Positions 23,541 to 31,051 of a stretch of DNA of 64,000 bases are shown in pieces. The notes beneath the pieces are model-generated. The model worked only from the letters and a program-made list of their open reading frames with translations. It did no database searches and was not told where the DNA came from. A program made the position numbers and the translations under genes. The first letter of the stretch is position 1. Each line of letters opens with the position of its first letter. The DNA lies in the NCBI GenBank assembly GCA_025353585.1, contig JANXOM010000072.1, positions 22,935 through 86,934 on the forward strand, read 5' to 3'. This DNA comes from Deltaproteobacteria bacterium (GTDB taxonomy: Bacteria; Myxococcota_A; Polyangia; Haliangiales; Haliangiaceae).

Positions 23541-23556
23541 TGGCCCGCCGCATGCT
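23541..23556 (+). promoter_or_regulatory. Sigma-54-like promoter before DUF3455 gene
   Basis: The site TGGCCCGCCGCATGCT has GG at 23542-23543 and GC at 23554-23555, ten bases apart. It matches the consensus less well than the site at 14827. The predicted start (about 23567) is two bases before the ATG at 23569. Confidence 0.45.
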
Positions 23557-23568
23557 CTAGCGCCGGCC

Positions 23569-24192
23569 ATGACCAAGCTCCTGCTCACCGCCGCCGCCCT
23601 GACCACCTCGTTCGCCGCCACCGCGTGCGTCCAGAACGCCGGGGATGACTCCGTCGCGCCCGCCACGTCGACCGTCGAGTCGGACGTCACGCGCGCCAGC
23701 GACTGCCCGGCCGTCACGCCGGCGACCCTCGCGCCGCCGGAGACGGCCGATCTCGCGTTCGCGCTCGACGCGCAGGGCGTGCAGAAGTACGCGTGCGTGC
23801 AGTCGACCACCGGCTACGCGTGGACGTTCGTCGCGCCGGACGCGAACCTGTTCAACCTCGACGCGCAGGGCTGGGCCGTGCACCACTTCGCGGGGCCGAC
23901 CTGGCTCGCGCGCGACAGCAGCAGCGTCCTCGGCGCGAAGGTCGCGGCGAGCACGCCAGACCCCACGGCGATCCCTTGGCTGCTCCTGAACGTCGCGAGC
24001 CACGGCGGCGCGGATGGTCGCCTCTCCGACATCACGCAGATCCAGCGCCTCTCGACCACGGGCGGCATCGCGCCGGCCGCGGCCTGCGATGCGGACCACG
24101 TGGGCCAGCAGAGCGAGGTGCTCTACACCGCGCGTTACTTCTTCTATCGCACCGACGCCAACGCCCGTCACCGCGTGCGCTGCGGCGCCTAG
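23569..24192 (+). CDS. DUF3455-domain predicted lipoprotein
   Basis: This 207-residue protein starts MTKLLLTAAALTTSFAATAC, a lipobox-like end. The mature part fits DUF3455: FVAPDANLF, HHFAGPTWLARDSSSV, the signature IPWLLLNVASHGG, then ITQIQRLSTTGGIAPA and VLYTARYFFYR. The family is exported and found in bacteria and fungi, with no known function. It stands alone, convergent with the PHP hydrolase gene only four bases away. A GG-N10-GC promoter lies directly upstream. Confidence 0.88.
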   Translation: MTKLLLTAAALTTSFAATACVQNAGDDSVAPATSTVESDVTRASDCPAVTPATLAPPETADLAFALDAQGVQKYACVQSTTGYAWTFVAPDANLFNLDAQGWAVHHFAGPTWLARDSSSVLGAKVAASTPDPTAIPWLLLNVASHGGADGRLSDITQIQRLSTTGGIAPAAACDADHVGQQSEVLYTARYFFYRTDANARHRVRCGA

Positions 24193-24196
24193 GCGA

Positions 24197-25750
24197 CTAC
24201 TCGCCGGGCTGCTCGGCGAGGTGGTACGGCGCGACCGGCGAGCTCTTGCCGTCGCCATCGACATCGACCCAGACCGGGTTCGCCAGCGCGAACGGATAGA
24301 CCTTGAAGCTCGACTCGTCGCCGATGTTCGGCGCCATCGGCCGGTCACCGTCGACGCGCACGATGACGTAGCCGTCGCGCGCGAGGTGCGCGTGGATGGT
24401 GTCGTCGAAGCGGATGATCGTGGTCGCGGCCGGCACGTCGCGCTCGGCGAGCACCGCGCCGCCCGGCCCGAGCACCGTCACGCGCGTCACCGTGATCCAC
24501 GGCGCGGCGCGGACGACGAGCTTGATGGGCACGTCGCCGCCCTTGAGCGTGACCGTCTGGCCGATATGGCGGCCGCCGATCGTGATGTCGAGGATCGGTC
24601 CCGTCGTCAGGTAGGAGCAGCCGGCCTTCACCTGCGCCGCGACCTTTTGCACGTCGAGCTGCGCGAGCGGCCCGTCGGGCATGACGACGTAGTTCCGCGG
24701 GAAGCCGCCGAGGTTGAACGTCATGTGGTGCGAGTCGGAGTTGCCCGTCGCGGCGACGTGCAGGCCCGCATCGAGGAACGCGACCCAGTCGCCGATCACG
24801 CGGTCGAGCGTCGTGCGATCGGGGTCCTGGTAGCCGTTCAGGACCTCGATCGCGTCGAAGTCGAACGAGAAGCCGGACTTCTTGGCCTGGCCCGTCCTCT
24901 CGTCGAGGCCGGCGAGGTGGAAGTAGCCGATGCCGCCGTTCTCGAGCCGCGGGTGGTGCACGTCGATCAGCGCGTGGGGCGCCTTCGTGCGGACGTCGGC
25001 GAAGATCTGCCGCGCGCTGTGCCTGCCCGTCGCGGGCGCGCCGTGGCCGACCTCGGTGTCGTCGATCGGTAGCGGGAACGCGCCGAAGTGTCCCCAGGGG
25101 AGCGAGGTGATCTCGTCGCCCGTGGCGGACGCGAGGAGGTCCCCGACCCCGAGCTCGGTGATCACCGGCCCGTAGTCGGCGACGACGTTGTGATCCGTCG
25201 AGACGAGCAGATCGACGCCATCGGCGACGAACTGGTGCACGCGGTCGCGGAGCGGGACGCGGGAGTCCATCGAGGGCGCGGCGTGCACGTGGAAATCGCC
25301 GGAGATCCAGCCGGGTGTCTCGATCACGTGGTGCAGCTTCGCGGTCATCTCGACGGAGCCGCCGGCCTTGACGACCACGCGCTCGCGCGTCGTGTCCCAC
25401 TCCATGCCGTGGGAGACCCAGATGTCATAGGTGCCGGCGGCGATCCGGATCTCGGCTTCGCCGCGCAGAACGAACACGCGATCGAACGCCGCGACGCCGC
25501 CGTTCTCGTCCTTGCCGATATCGACGGTCGTGAACTGCACGCGCGGCGTGTCACCGATCGGCAGGAACGTCAGGCGCGCGGGGATCGGCGTGTCGTTGTC
25601 ATCGCGGACCGCGACGTCGATCGTACCCACGGCGTGCCGATGTACGCGCGCGTCCGCCGCGGGGAGCGCGCGAACCCCGACGACGATCGCGAGCCCGGTG
25701 CTCATCATCGCCGCGCACGCGACACGCTCTCGAACCCGCATGGAGGCCAC
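24197..25750 (-). CDS. Exported PHP-domain metallohydrolase (CehA/McbA-like)
   Basis: This 517-residue protein has a signal peptide MRVRERVACAAMMSTGLAIVVG (ATG 25750 or 25741). A beta-rich segment lies at about 40-140. The PHP-type hydrolase at about 145-400 carries metal-binding motifs GDFHVHA, STDHNVV, DVHHPRL and GNSDSHH. A C-terminal beta domain follows with a closing VDVDGDGKSS loop that could bind calcium. CehA-like enzymes hydrolyse phosphoesters or carbamate esters, but the substrate here cannot be told. An AGGGGAG sequence lies well upstream of the ATG. It is a single gene on this strand. Confidence 0.88.
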   Translation of the reverse strand: MASMRVRERVACAAMMSTGLAIVVGVRALPAADARVHRHAVGTIDVAVRDDNDTPIPARLTFLPIGDTPRVQFTTVDIGKDENGGVAAFDRVFVLRGEAEIRIAAGTYDIWVSHGMEWDTTRERVVVKAGGSVEMTAKLHHVIETPGWISGDFHVHAAPSMDSRVPLRDRVHQFVADGVDLLVSTDHNVVADYGPVITELGVGDLLASATGDEITSLPWGHFGAFPLPIDDTEVGHGAPATGRHSARQIFADVRTKAPHALIDVHHPRLENGGIGYFHLAGLDERTGQAKKSGFSFDFDAIEVLNGYQDPDRTTLDRVIGDWVAFLDAGLHVAATGNSDSHHMTFNLGGFPRNYVVMPDGPLAQLDVQKVAAQVKAGCSYLTTGPILDITIGGRHIGQTVTLKGGDVPIKLVVRAAPWITVTRVTVLGPGGAVLAERDVPAATTIIRFDDTIHAHLARDGYVIVRVDGDRPMAPNIGDESSFKVYPFALANPVWVDVDGDGKSSPVAPYHLAEQPGE

Positions 25751-25826
25751 GGACTATGCCCGAGCAACCCGAGTGAACGTGCGACTCCCCTCCAAAATTC
25801 AAGGTTAAAGGCACGTCGAGGCCAGG

Positions 25827-25850
25827 TGCCCCGCGGGGGGATTCCGCCCC
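25827..25850 (+). promoter_or_regulatory. Putative enhancer box, copy 1
   Basis: A 24-base box contains the palindrome CCCCGCGGGG followed by TTCCGCCCC. It ends 53 bases before the first base of GGTGCACAACG. The same box, differing at two internal bases, occurs at 26417-26440 with the same 53-base distance. It is placed where a sigma-54 enhancer-binding protein would bind. Confidence 0.55.
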
Positions 25851-25892
25851 GAGATTGGGCGCGGTAACTGCCTGATTGATCACGAAGCCGCG

Positions 25893-25913
25893 CGGCATAT
25901 CGGGTGCACAACG
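25893..25913 (+). promoter_or_regulatory. Sigma-54 (-24/-12) promoter, first paralogue
   Basis: GGCAT-N5-GTGCA has GG at 25894-25895 and GC at 25906-25907, ten bases apart. The site shares CGGCAYAYCSGG-TGCACAACG with the promoter at 26483. The predicted start is about 25919, giving a leader of about 65 bases with AGGAG at 25973-25977. Confidence 0.6.
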
Positions 25914-25983
25914 TCTTCCCGTCTTCGGCGCTCGTCGAGACGTTCCAACCCTTCTCGTTCCAACAACCTCTCAGGAGTTCGTG

Positions 25984-26262
25984 ATGCGTACCATTCTCCG
26001 CGCTGCTCTCATCCTCGGCACCCTCGCTCCGGCCGCTGCGTACGCGGACGCCCCCAAGAAGGACGCGCCGGCCGCCGGCTCGGGCGCGGGCTCGGCCGCT
26101 ACCCCCGCGAAGGACGCGAAGACCCCCGTCGCGAAGGACGCGAAGACCCCGGCGAAGGACGCGAAGACCCCGGCGAAGGACACGAAGGCTGCGGGCTCGG
26201 GCGCGGGCGCGGGCTCGGCCGCGGCGCCTGCGAAGGACGCGAAGAAGCCGGCCACGAAGTAA
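25984..26262 (+). CDS. Ala/Lys/Pro-rich small exported protein, paralogue 1
   Basis: This protein has 92 residues from ATG 25984, six bases after AGGAG. Signal peptide MRTILRAALILGTLAPAAAYA is followed by DAPKKDAPAA and then near-perfect repeats of (T)PAKDAK with Gly-Ser-Gly spacers. The mature peptide is highly basic, low in complexity and has no hydrophobic core, so it is probably disordered. It might bind polyanions such as LPS, DNA or teichoic-like polymers, but no function is known. It is paralogous to 26515-26721, with matching signal peptide, mature start and promoter. A hairpin terminator follows at 26305. Confidence 0.75.
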   Translation: MRTILRAALILGTLAPAAAYADAPKKDAPAAGSGAGSAATPAKDAKTPVAKDAKTPAKDAKTPAKDTKAAGSGAGAGSAAAPAKDAKKPATK

Positions 26263-26304
26263 CGCTGGCCTCCTCTCCTCGCATCACGTACGCGCGGAAC
26301 GCAG

Positions 26305-26338
26305 GGCTGCTCCTTCACGGAGCAGCCTTTCGCGTTTT
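26305..26338 (+). terminator. Intrinsic terminator after paralogue 1
   Basis: GGCTGCTCC-TTCAC-GGAGCAGCC is a perfect 9-base-pair stem followed by TTTCGCGTTTT. Confidence 0.85.
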
Positions 26339-26416
26339 CGGCCCGCCAAAATCCGCGACCGGCTCCAAGAATCCCGCAACTAGGCGTGGCTACTCAGGTT
26401 GCCGGTGGAGGCCGTT

Positions 26417-26440
26417 TGCCCCGCGGGGGTCTTCCGCCCC
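26417..26440 (+). promoter_or_regulatory. Putative enhancer box, copy 2
   Basis: The box repeats CCCCGCGGGG and TTCCGCCCC from 25827-25850, with the same distance (53 bases) to the downstream GGTGCACAACG. The flanking GAGGCC is also shared, which suggests a common regulator binding site. Confidence 0.55.
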
Positions 26441-26482
26441 AAAAAAAGCCGAGCTAAATAGTTAAAAACGCGTCGTGCGCGA

Positions 26483-26503
26483 CGGCACACCCGGTGCACA
26501 ACG
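26483..26503 (+). promoter_or_regulatory. Sigma-54 (-24/-12) promoter, second paralogue
   Basis: GGCAC-N5-GTGCA has GG at 26484-26485 and GC at 26496-26497, ten bases apart, one base from the TGGCAC half and one from TTGCA. The predicted start is about 26509, only six bases before ATG 26515. A GTG at 26494 lies inside this promoter and is not a likely start codon. Confidence 0.62.
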
Positions 26504-26514
26504 GGTTGCTACCT

Positions 26515-26721
26515 ATGAAGACCATGATCAAGGCCGCCCTCATCCTCGCCACCCTCGCCCCGGCCGTCTCGTTCGCGGACGCCCCCAAGAAGGACGCCCC
26601 GGCGGCCGACAAGGCGCCGGCCGACAAGACCCCGGCGAAGGCGGACCCGAAGGCGCCGGCCGACAAGACCCCGGCCAAGGCCGACGCGAAGAAGGACGTC
26701 AAGGCGCCCGCGATGAAGTAG
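26515..26721 (+). CDS. Ala/Lys/Pro-rich small exported protein, paralogue 2
   Basis: This 68-residue protein has signal peptide MKTMIKAALILATLAPAVSFA, then DAPKKDAPAADKAPADKTPAK and more Lys/Ala/Pro/Asp repeats ending in APAMK. It aligns with paralogue 1 from the first Met through DAPKKDAPAA, and both end in a Lys. No Shine-Dalgarno sequence precedes the ATG, which fits the short leader predicted from the promoter. Function is unknown. The two copies with duplicated regulatory DNA suggest a recent tandem duplication, each copy keeping its own terminator. Confidence 0.72.
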   Translation: MKTMIKAALILATLAPAVSFADAPKKDAPAADKAPADKTPAKADPKAPADKTPAKADAKKDVKAPAMK

Positions 26722-26758
26722 TTTCGGCGTAGTTGCGCGCCCTCGGCGCGACTGGCAG

Positions 26759-26796
26759 AGAGCCGCTTCCCTCGGGACGCGGCTCTTTTGCTTTTT
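26759..26796 (+). terminator. Intrinsic terminator after paralogue 2
   Basis: AGAGCCGC and GCGGCTCT form a stem around a 12-base loop, followed by TTTTGCTTTTT. Confidence 0.85.
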
Positions 26797-26823
26797 CGGA
26801 CGGGTGCCGTGTAGCGTGCCGGC

Positions 26824-27729
26824 GTGTCTCGCTCGCTGATGGTGGTCGATGGCTTCGCGCCCCAGGCCGAGGCGTTGCGCGGCGTGTTCGACGAGCGCTT
26901 CGCGGAGCCTCGCCGAGCCCGAGGCGATCGCTTCCAGTGGGACTGGTGGCACGTGCCCGGCCAGTACACGGCGCTGCGGACCCCGGCGTGGGAGTACTTT
27001 CCGCGGCCGCTCTATACGCAACTGCACGCGCACCTCGTCGCGTTCGGCCGCGACGTCCTCGGGTGCCACGACATCTCGCCGCCGTGGCTGTCCTGCTACA
27101 TCGACGGCTGCAGCCAGCAGCTGCACGGCGATCTGCCGCACGGGCCATGGGCGTTCGTGCTGTCGCTGACGCGCTGGCGCGGGCGCGTCTTCCGCGGCGG
27201 GGAGACGCTGATGCTGCGCGACGAGGTGCTGGAGATGTGGGACCGGTTTCGTTCCGTCCGCGGCGTCGAGGAGCCGGACCTCGTGCGCGCCATCGAGCCG
27301 AAGTTCGGGCGACTCACGGTGTTCGATCCGCGCGTGCCCCACGGCGTCCGCGAGGTGACGGGCACCCGGGATCCGCGCGAGGGCCGGCTCGTCGTGCACG
27401 GCTGGTTCGTGCAGCCGCGGCCATTCGTGCGCGGCCCGCTCGCGCTGCGGGCGGTCGCGGCGCGGATCGCGGAGCTGACCGGCGCGCTCGGCGCGTGGAT
27501 CGGCGAGCTGCCGGTGGCGGGCATGATGTCCCTCGCGATCGACGTGGCGCCCGGCGGCACCGTGCGGGCGGCGCGGGTGCTGTCCGATACGACGCGCGTG
27601 GCGAGCGCGCACGAGCCGGCGCGGCGAGCCCTGGTCCGGCGGATCCGCGGCGCCGTGGCCGCCTGGCAGTTTCCGCGCGCGCGGGCCGCGAGTCGGGTCA
27701 CGTTGCCGCTCGTCTTCGAGCGAGGCTGA
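26824..27729 (+). CDS. 2OG-Fe(II) oxygenase fused to an AgmX/TonB-C-like domain
   Basis: This protein has 301 residues from GTG 26824. Residues about 1-200 form a prolyl-4-hydroxylase-like 2-oxoglutarate oxygenase: iron ligands H101-x-D103 (QLHGDLPHG) and H173 (RVPHGVREV), with R188 for 2-oxoglutarate (GRLVVHGWF). Residues about 210-301 have the pattern of AgmX/TonB C-terminal domains: SLAIDVAPGGTVRAARVLSDTT, then RIRGAVAAWQFPRA and a closing VTLPLVFE. No signal peptide is seen, so the protein is probably cytoplasmic, which is odd for a TonB-C-like domain. It might hydroxylate a protein side chain; the substrate is unknown. Confidence 0.85.
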   Translation: MSRSLMVVDGFAPQAEALRGVFDERFAEPRRARGDRFQWDWWHVPGQYTALRTPAWEYFPRPLYTQLHAHLVAFGRDVLGCHDISPPWLSCYIDGCSQQLHGDLPHGPWAFVLSLTRWRGRVFRGGETLMLRDEVLEMWDRFRSVRGVEEPDLVRAIEPKFGRLTVFDPRVPHGVREVTGTRDPREGRLVVHGWFVQPRPFVRGPLALRAVAARIAELTGALGAWIGELPVAGMMSLAIDVAPGGTVRAARVLSDTTRVASAHEPARRALVRRIRGAVAAWQFPRARAASRVTLPLVFERG

Positions 27730-27764
27730 CCGGCCCACCCCGGGCGACCGAGCGGCGCAGGTCG

Positions 27765-28376
27765 TTACGCGCGGATGAGGGTCATCAGCTCGGCGCTCTT
27801 CGCCGAGTCGGTCGCGTAGATGCCGCGCGCGGCCACGGTGGTGGTGATCGCGCCGCGCTTGCGCGCGCCTCGCATCCCCATGCACATGTGCTGCGCCTCG
27901 AGCACGACCGCCACGCCGCGCGGCGCGAGCTCGGCTTCGAACGCCGACGCGAGCTCGTGGCCGAGGCGCTCCTGGACCTGCGGGCGGCGCGCGAGATCAT
28001 CGAGCGTGCGGGCGATCTTCGAGAGGCCGACGACGCGCTTGTCCGACGGGAGATAGGCGACGTGGGCGTGCCCCCAGAACGGGAGCAAGTGGTGCTCGCA
28101 CATGCTCGAGAACTCGATGTCGCGGACGAGCACGAGGTCGCCGTGGCCCTCCTCGAACGTGCGGCGCAGGTGGACGCCAGGGTCGGCGAACAGGCCATCG
28201 GTCATCTCGACCATCGCGCGCGCCACGCGGGATGGCGTGTCGACGAGGCCTGCGCGATCCGGATCCTCACCGATCGCGATGAGGAGCTCGCGGACGGCGC
28301 GGGTGGCGCGGGCGAGATCGACCGGCGTACGAGAGGCGTGCGTGTCGGTCGGCGGAACCACCGAGAGTTCGGTCAT
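27765..28376 (-). CDS. folE: GTP cyclohydrolase I
   Basis: This protein has 203 residues from ATG 28376 (MTELSVVPP). It converts GTP to dihydroneopterin triphosphate, the first step of folate and tetrahydropterin synthesis. Family residues are intact: zinc-site Cys/His in [39 protein letters not shown], and [14 protein letters not shown] with the second zinc Cys. The N-terminal 25 residues are variable. A TTGACG-N16-TATGTT promoter lies so close that the transcript probably begins at or next to the ATG. The longer open frame to 28850 crosses the neighbouring gene and is not used. Confidence 0.95.
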   Translation of the reverse strand: MTELSVVPPTDTHASRTPVDLARATRAVRELLIAIGEDPDRAGLVDTPSRVARAMVEMTDGLFADPGVHLRRTFEEGHGDLVLVRDIEFSSMCEHHLLPFWGHAHVAYLPSDKRVVGLSKIARTLDDLARRPQVQERLGHELASAFEAELAPRGVAVVLEAQHMCMGMRGARKRGAITTTVAARGIYATDSAKSAELMTLIRA

Positions 28377-28384
28377 CGAGTCTA

Positions 28385-28412
28385 AACATAGGGCGCCTCC
28401 GGGCGGCGTCAA
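28385..28412 (-). promoter_or_regulatory. Sigma-70-type promoter of folE, leaderless
   Basis: On the minus strand TTGACG (28412-28407), a 16-base spacer and TATGTT (28390-28385) are followed by eight bases and ATG 28376. The predicted start falls at about the ATG itself. Confidence 0.55.
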
Positions 28413-28434
28413 GACAGTAAAACGTGCAAAACGT

Positions 28435-29232
28435 TCAGGGCGTCTCGTCGCCGGACAGCGGCGGCCACGGCACGAACACGCTGGTTCGCCGCTGGTAGGC
28501 CCGGTAGGCATCGCCGCGGGAGCGGAGGGCCTGGGCCTCGGTCGCCGGGATGCCGGTGACCTTCCAGATGCTCGCGAAGATGAGCGCGGGCGCGATCCAC
28601 GCGAGGTAGCCGCCGGCGAAGGCGGAGGAGTACGTCGCGTAGCCAACCCAGACGAGGGTCTCGAAGAAATAGTTGGGATGGCGCGACCAGCTCCACAGGC
28701 CGCGGGCACAGACGGCGCCGCGCGCGGCGGTGCGCTTCCAGCGGGCGAGCTGGAGATCCGCGATGGACTCGCCGGTGAGGCCGACGAGCCAGATGGCGCC
28801 GCCGAGGACGAGGAGCCAGTCGCCGTGCACCGGCGACGACCCGAACGCAAAGACGAAGCCGAGGGCGAGGACCGCCACGAGCGCGGCTTGCGCCTGGAAG
28901 AAGATGAAGAACGAGCGGTTGGCGTGCGGCGACCACTTGCGGCGGAGCTCGGCGTAGCGGCCCTCCTCGCGGTTCGGGGCGGCGGCGCCGCGCGCGAAGA
29001 GGTAGATGGCGAGGCGGAGGCTCCAGAGGACGACCATCGCCGTGATCGGGGCGGTCAGGCGGAGCGGGTGCGACGAGAAGGAGCAGAAGGCGAGCGCGAC
29101 GGCGGCGAAGGCGACGGCCCAGCCGACGTCGACGATGCCCGCGTTACGCGTGCGCAAGGAGGTCAAGAAGAGCGAGAGCTGGAGCAGCGCGGCGAGGGCC
29201 CAGGCGAGCGCGAGCAGGGCGACGGTGGACAC
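28435..29232 (-). CDS. DUF1295 (steroid 5-alpha-reductase-like) membrane protein
   Basis: This protein has 265 residues from GTG 29232 and about six to seven transmembrane helices. The C-terminal signature [21 protein letters not shown] and closing [16 protein letters not shown] are typical of DUF1295 proteins, related to isoprenylcysteine methyltransferases and steroid reductases. It may reduce or methylate a lipid; the substrate is not known. It ends 58 bases before the folE start on the same strand, but folE has its own promoter-like sequence in that gap. Confidence 0.9.
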   Translation of the reverse strand: MSTVALLALAWALAALLQLSLFLTSLRTRNAGIVDVGWAVAFAAVALAFCSFSSHPLRLTAPITAMVVLWSLRLAIYLFARGAAAPNREEGRYAELRRKWSPHANRSFFIFFQAQAALVAVLALGFVFAFGSSPVHGDWLLVLGGAIWLVGLTGESIADLQLARWKRTAARGAVCARGLWSWSRHPNYFFETLVWVGYATYSSAFAGGYLAWIAPALIFASIWKVTGIPATEAQALRSRGDAYRAYQRRTSVFVPWPPLSGDETP

Positions 29233-29500
29233 GATTCGTTGGATGGTAGGGCGGGCGAGGGGGATACTGGAATTCGAAAAGAGGACGCGAGGCGGAAGCC
29301 GGGACGGCGGAGGGCGGAACGCCGGCGGCGAAGGATCGCCGGACGGGCTGGGGCTCGAGGCTGTGAGGCTGTGAGGCGCGAGCGAAGCGGCAGCAGCTCG
29401 CGGTCGCCGCGCCGGTCGCGGCCCGCGGCTCGCGGTCCACGGCGCGCGGCAACGGCCATCGGTGGGGGAAACGCGGCCTCGGCCACGCGGGCCCGCGTCC

Positions 29501-30178
29501 CTACGTTCCCTTCTCCGCGCTCGCCGCCGCCGCGATGCCTCCGACGACGCTCAGCACGGCAAACAACACCTGCGCCAGCATCTCCCGCAGGGCGTCCCGC
29601 GTCATGCGCGGATGGGCGCACCAGTCGATCGACGCGCCTTCCACGAACCCGATCCACCCGCGCAACGCCGTCTCGAACCGCGGCTCCCCGCGCAACACCG
29701 GCGCGAACGGTGAACCGTCGAGGAACCGGTCCGCCAGCCGCGTCCGCACGCCCTCGACCACCCCCGCGACCTCCGGGTCCGAGCCGATCCCGCCGCGCAT
29801 CAACGACACGAACGCGCGCTGGTGCAGCGTGATGTGCTCCAGGTACGCCTCCAGCCCGGCGCGCACCCGCTCCTGCGGCGTCAGCGCGGCGGGGATGGTC
29901 GCCACCCGCTCCACCAGCTCGTCCGCGATCTCGCGGAGCCCCGCGACGTACAGGTCTCGCTTCGTCGGGAAGTAGTGATAGAGCAGCCCCTTCGAGATCT
30001 TGGCCTCGCGCGCGAGATCATCGATCGACACCTCGTCGTACGCGCGCCCGGCGAACGTCCGCCGCGCCAGCTGCAGGAGCTGCGCCCGGCGCGCGTCGTT
30101 ATCGAGCCGGACGCGCGGCTTCGCGCGTGGCAACGCCTTGCGAACAGCGGCGACGATCGGTCCCCGACGGGGTGGCAC
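29501..30178 (-). CDS. TetR-family transcriptional regulator
   Basis: This protein has 225 residues from GTG 30178. A basic N-terminal tail comes before the TetR helix-turn-helix (ISKGLLYHYFPTKRDLY, about residues 61-77). The C-terminal ligand domain ends with hydrophobic, Ala-rich helices. It is divergent from the hydrolase-SDR operon at 30232 and is probably its repressor. Two inverted repeats fill the shared 53-base gap. A TATGCT hexamer eight bases before the GTG suggests a leaderless transcript that would be self-repressed. Confidence 0.92.
   Translation of the reverse strand: MPPRRGPIVAAVRKALPRAKPRVRLDNDARRAQLLQLARRTFAGRAYDEVSIDDLAREAKISKGLLYHYFPTKRDLYVAGLREIADELVERVATIPAALTPQERVRAGLEAYLEHITLHQRAFVSLMRGGIGSDPEVAGVVEGVRTRLADRFLDGSPFAPVLRGEPRFETALRGWIGFVEGASIDWCAHPRMTRDALREMLAQVLFAVLSVVGGIAAAASAEKGT
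30087..30092 (+). other. No separate feature: coding interior of TetR gene
   Basis: This short stretch is listed only to state that no promoter for the plus-strand operon was found inside the TetR gene; candidate operators are confined to 30190-30221. Confidence 0.1.
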
Positions 30179-30186
30179 GCGTCACG

Positions 30187-30221
30187 AGCATAGTCGATCG
30201 ACTATTGACTTGTGGTCAATA
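30187..30221. promoter_or_regulatory. TetR operators and divergent promoter region
   Basis: ATAGTCGATCGACTAT (30190-30205) is a perfect 16-base palindrome. TATTGAC-N5-GTCAATA (30203-30221) is a perfect interrupted inverted repeat overlapping it. The minus-strand -10-like TATGCT (30192-30187) lies inside the first. A dimeric TetR protein bound here would block both directions. Confidence 0.65.
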
Positions 30222-30231
30222 GGGTCCCAGG

Positions 30232-31044
30232 ATGAAGGAGATGAGCACCATCACCCCGCGAAACCTCGCCGTCGACCTCCAGGGAGTGCCCCGCGCCTGG
30301 TTGGCGGACAACGCCGTCGCGACCGCCATCGCGAACGGCGTCAACATGCTGTTCCCCGCCGGCGAGCGCTTCTTCGTGCGCTCGGTGAAGTACTTCTCCG
30401 ACGACCTCGCCGACCCCGTCCTCCGCGCCCAGGTGAAGGGCTTTTTCGGCCAGGAGGGCCGCCACGCGCGCGAGCACGATCGCTTCAACGACGTGATGCG
30501 CCAGCAGGGCTTCGAGATCGACAAGTTCCTCACCTTCTTCGAGCGCTCGATGAAGGCGATGGAAACGGCGGTGCACCCGAAGCTTCGCCTCGCCACCACC
30601 GCCGCCGCCGAGCACTTCACGGCCATCATGGCCGAGGGCGCCTTCACCCGCGGCAACCTCGACGACGCTGACCCGCGCATGCGCATGCTCCTAGCCTGGC
30701 ACGCCGCCGAGGAGATCGAGCACAAGGCCGTCGCGTTCGATGTCCTCCAGCAAGTGGATCCGTCGTATGCGCTGCGCGTGGCTGGCCTCGCGCTCGCCAC
30801 CTCCTTCCTCGCCGGCTACTGGCTCATCGCCGCGCGCATGCTGCTCGTGCAGCAGGGCTACACCTGGCGCCGCGCGGTCGCCGAGCTGAAGAGCGTCAAG
30901 AGCGATCCCATCTTCAAGCGCGTGTTCGTCGCTGGCATCCGGTCGTACCTGCGGCGCGACTTCCATCCGAACGACCACGACCAGAGCACGCTGGCCGAGA
31001 CCTGGTTCGCCGAGCGCGGCCTCGCGATGCCAGAGGCGGCGTAG
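30232..31044 (+). CDS. Putative metal-dependent hydrolase (PF10118-like)
   Basis: This protein has 270 residues from ATG 30232; ATG 30241 is possible but would leave the purine-rich AAGGAG directly against it. It has diiron-style helical motifs: FFGQEGRHAREHDRF, then TTAAAEHFTA and WHAAEEIEHKAVAFD. A membrane-associated helix lies near 185-205 (VAGLALATSFLAGYWLI). Such proteins are annotated as metal-dependent hydrolases and resemble diiron helical bundles. The SDR gene follows seven bases later, so both are one operon under the divergent TetR regulator. They may modify a hydrophobic compound. Confidence 0.88.
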   Translation: MKEMSTITPRNLAVDLQGVPRAWLADNAVATAIANGVNMLFPAGERFFVRSVKYFSDDLADPVLRAQVKGFFGQEGRHAREHDRFNDVMRQQGFEIDKFLTFFERSMKAMETAVHPKLRLATTAAAEHFTAIMAEGAFTRGNLDDADPRMRMLLAWHAAEEIEHKAVAFDVLQQVDPSYALRVAGLALATSFLAGYWLIAARMLLVQQGYTWRRAVAELKSVKSDPIFKRVFVAGIRSYLRRDFHPNDHDQSTLAETWFAERGLAMPEAA

Positions 31045-31051
31045 TTCCGCC

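Noticed and set aside
26494..26514. GTG start for the second Lys-rich peptide
   Set aside because: It lies in the -12 part of the promoter and gives a poor signal peptide compared with ATG 26515.
26802..26815. GG-N10-GC site upstream of the 2OG oxygenase
   Set aside because: Only GG and GC match, and the predicted start would fall inside the coding region.
29233..29500. Possible small gene between the DUF1295 and TetR genes
   Set aside because: Open frames are Arg/Ala-rich, without ribosome-binding site or recognisable motif; nothing supportable is seen in this gap.
30087..30092. Possible promoter for the hydrolase operon inside the TetR gene
   Set aside because: No -35/-10 or -24/-12 pattern was convincing; the entry in the feature list at this position only records that negative result.
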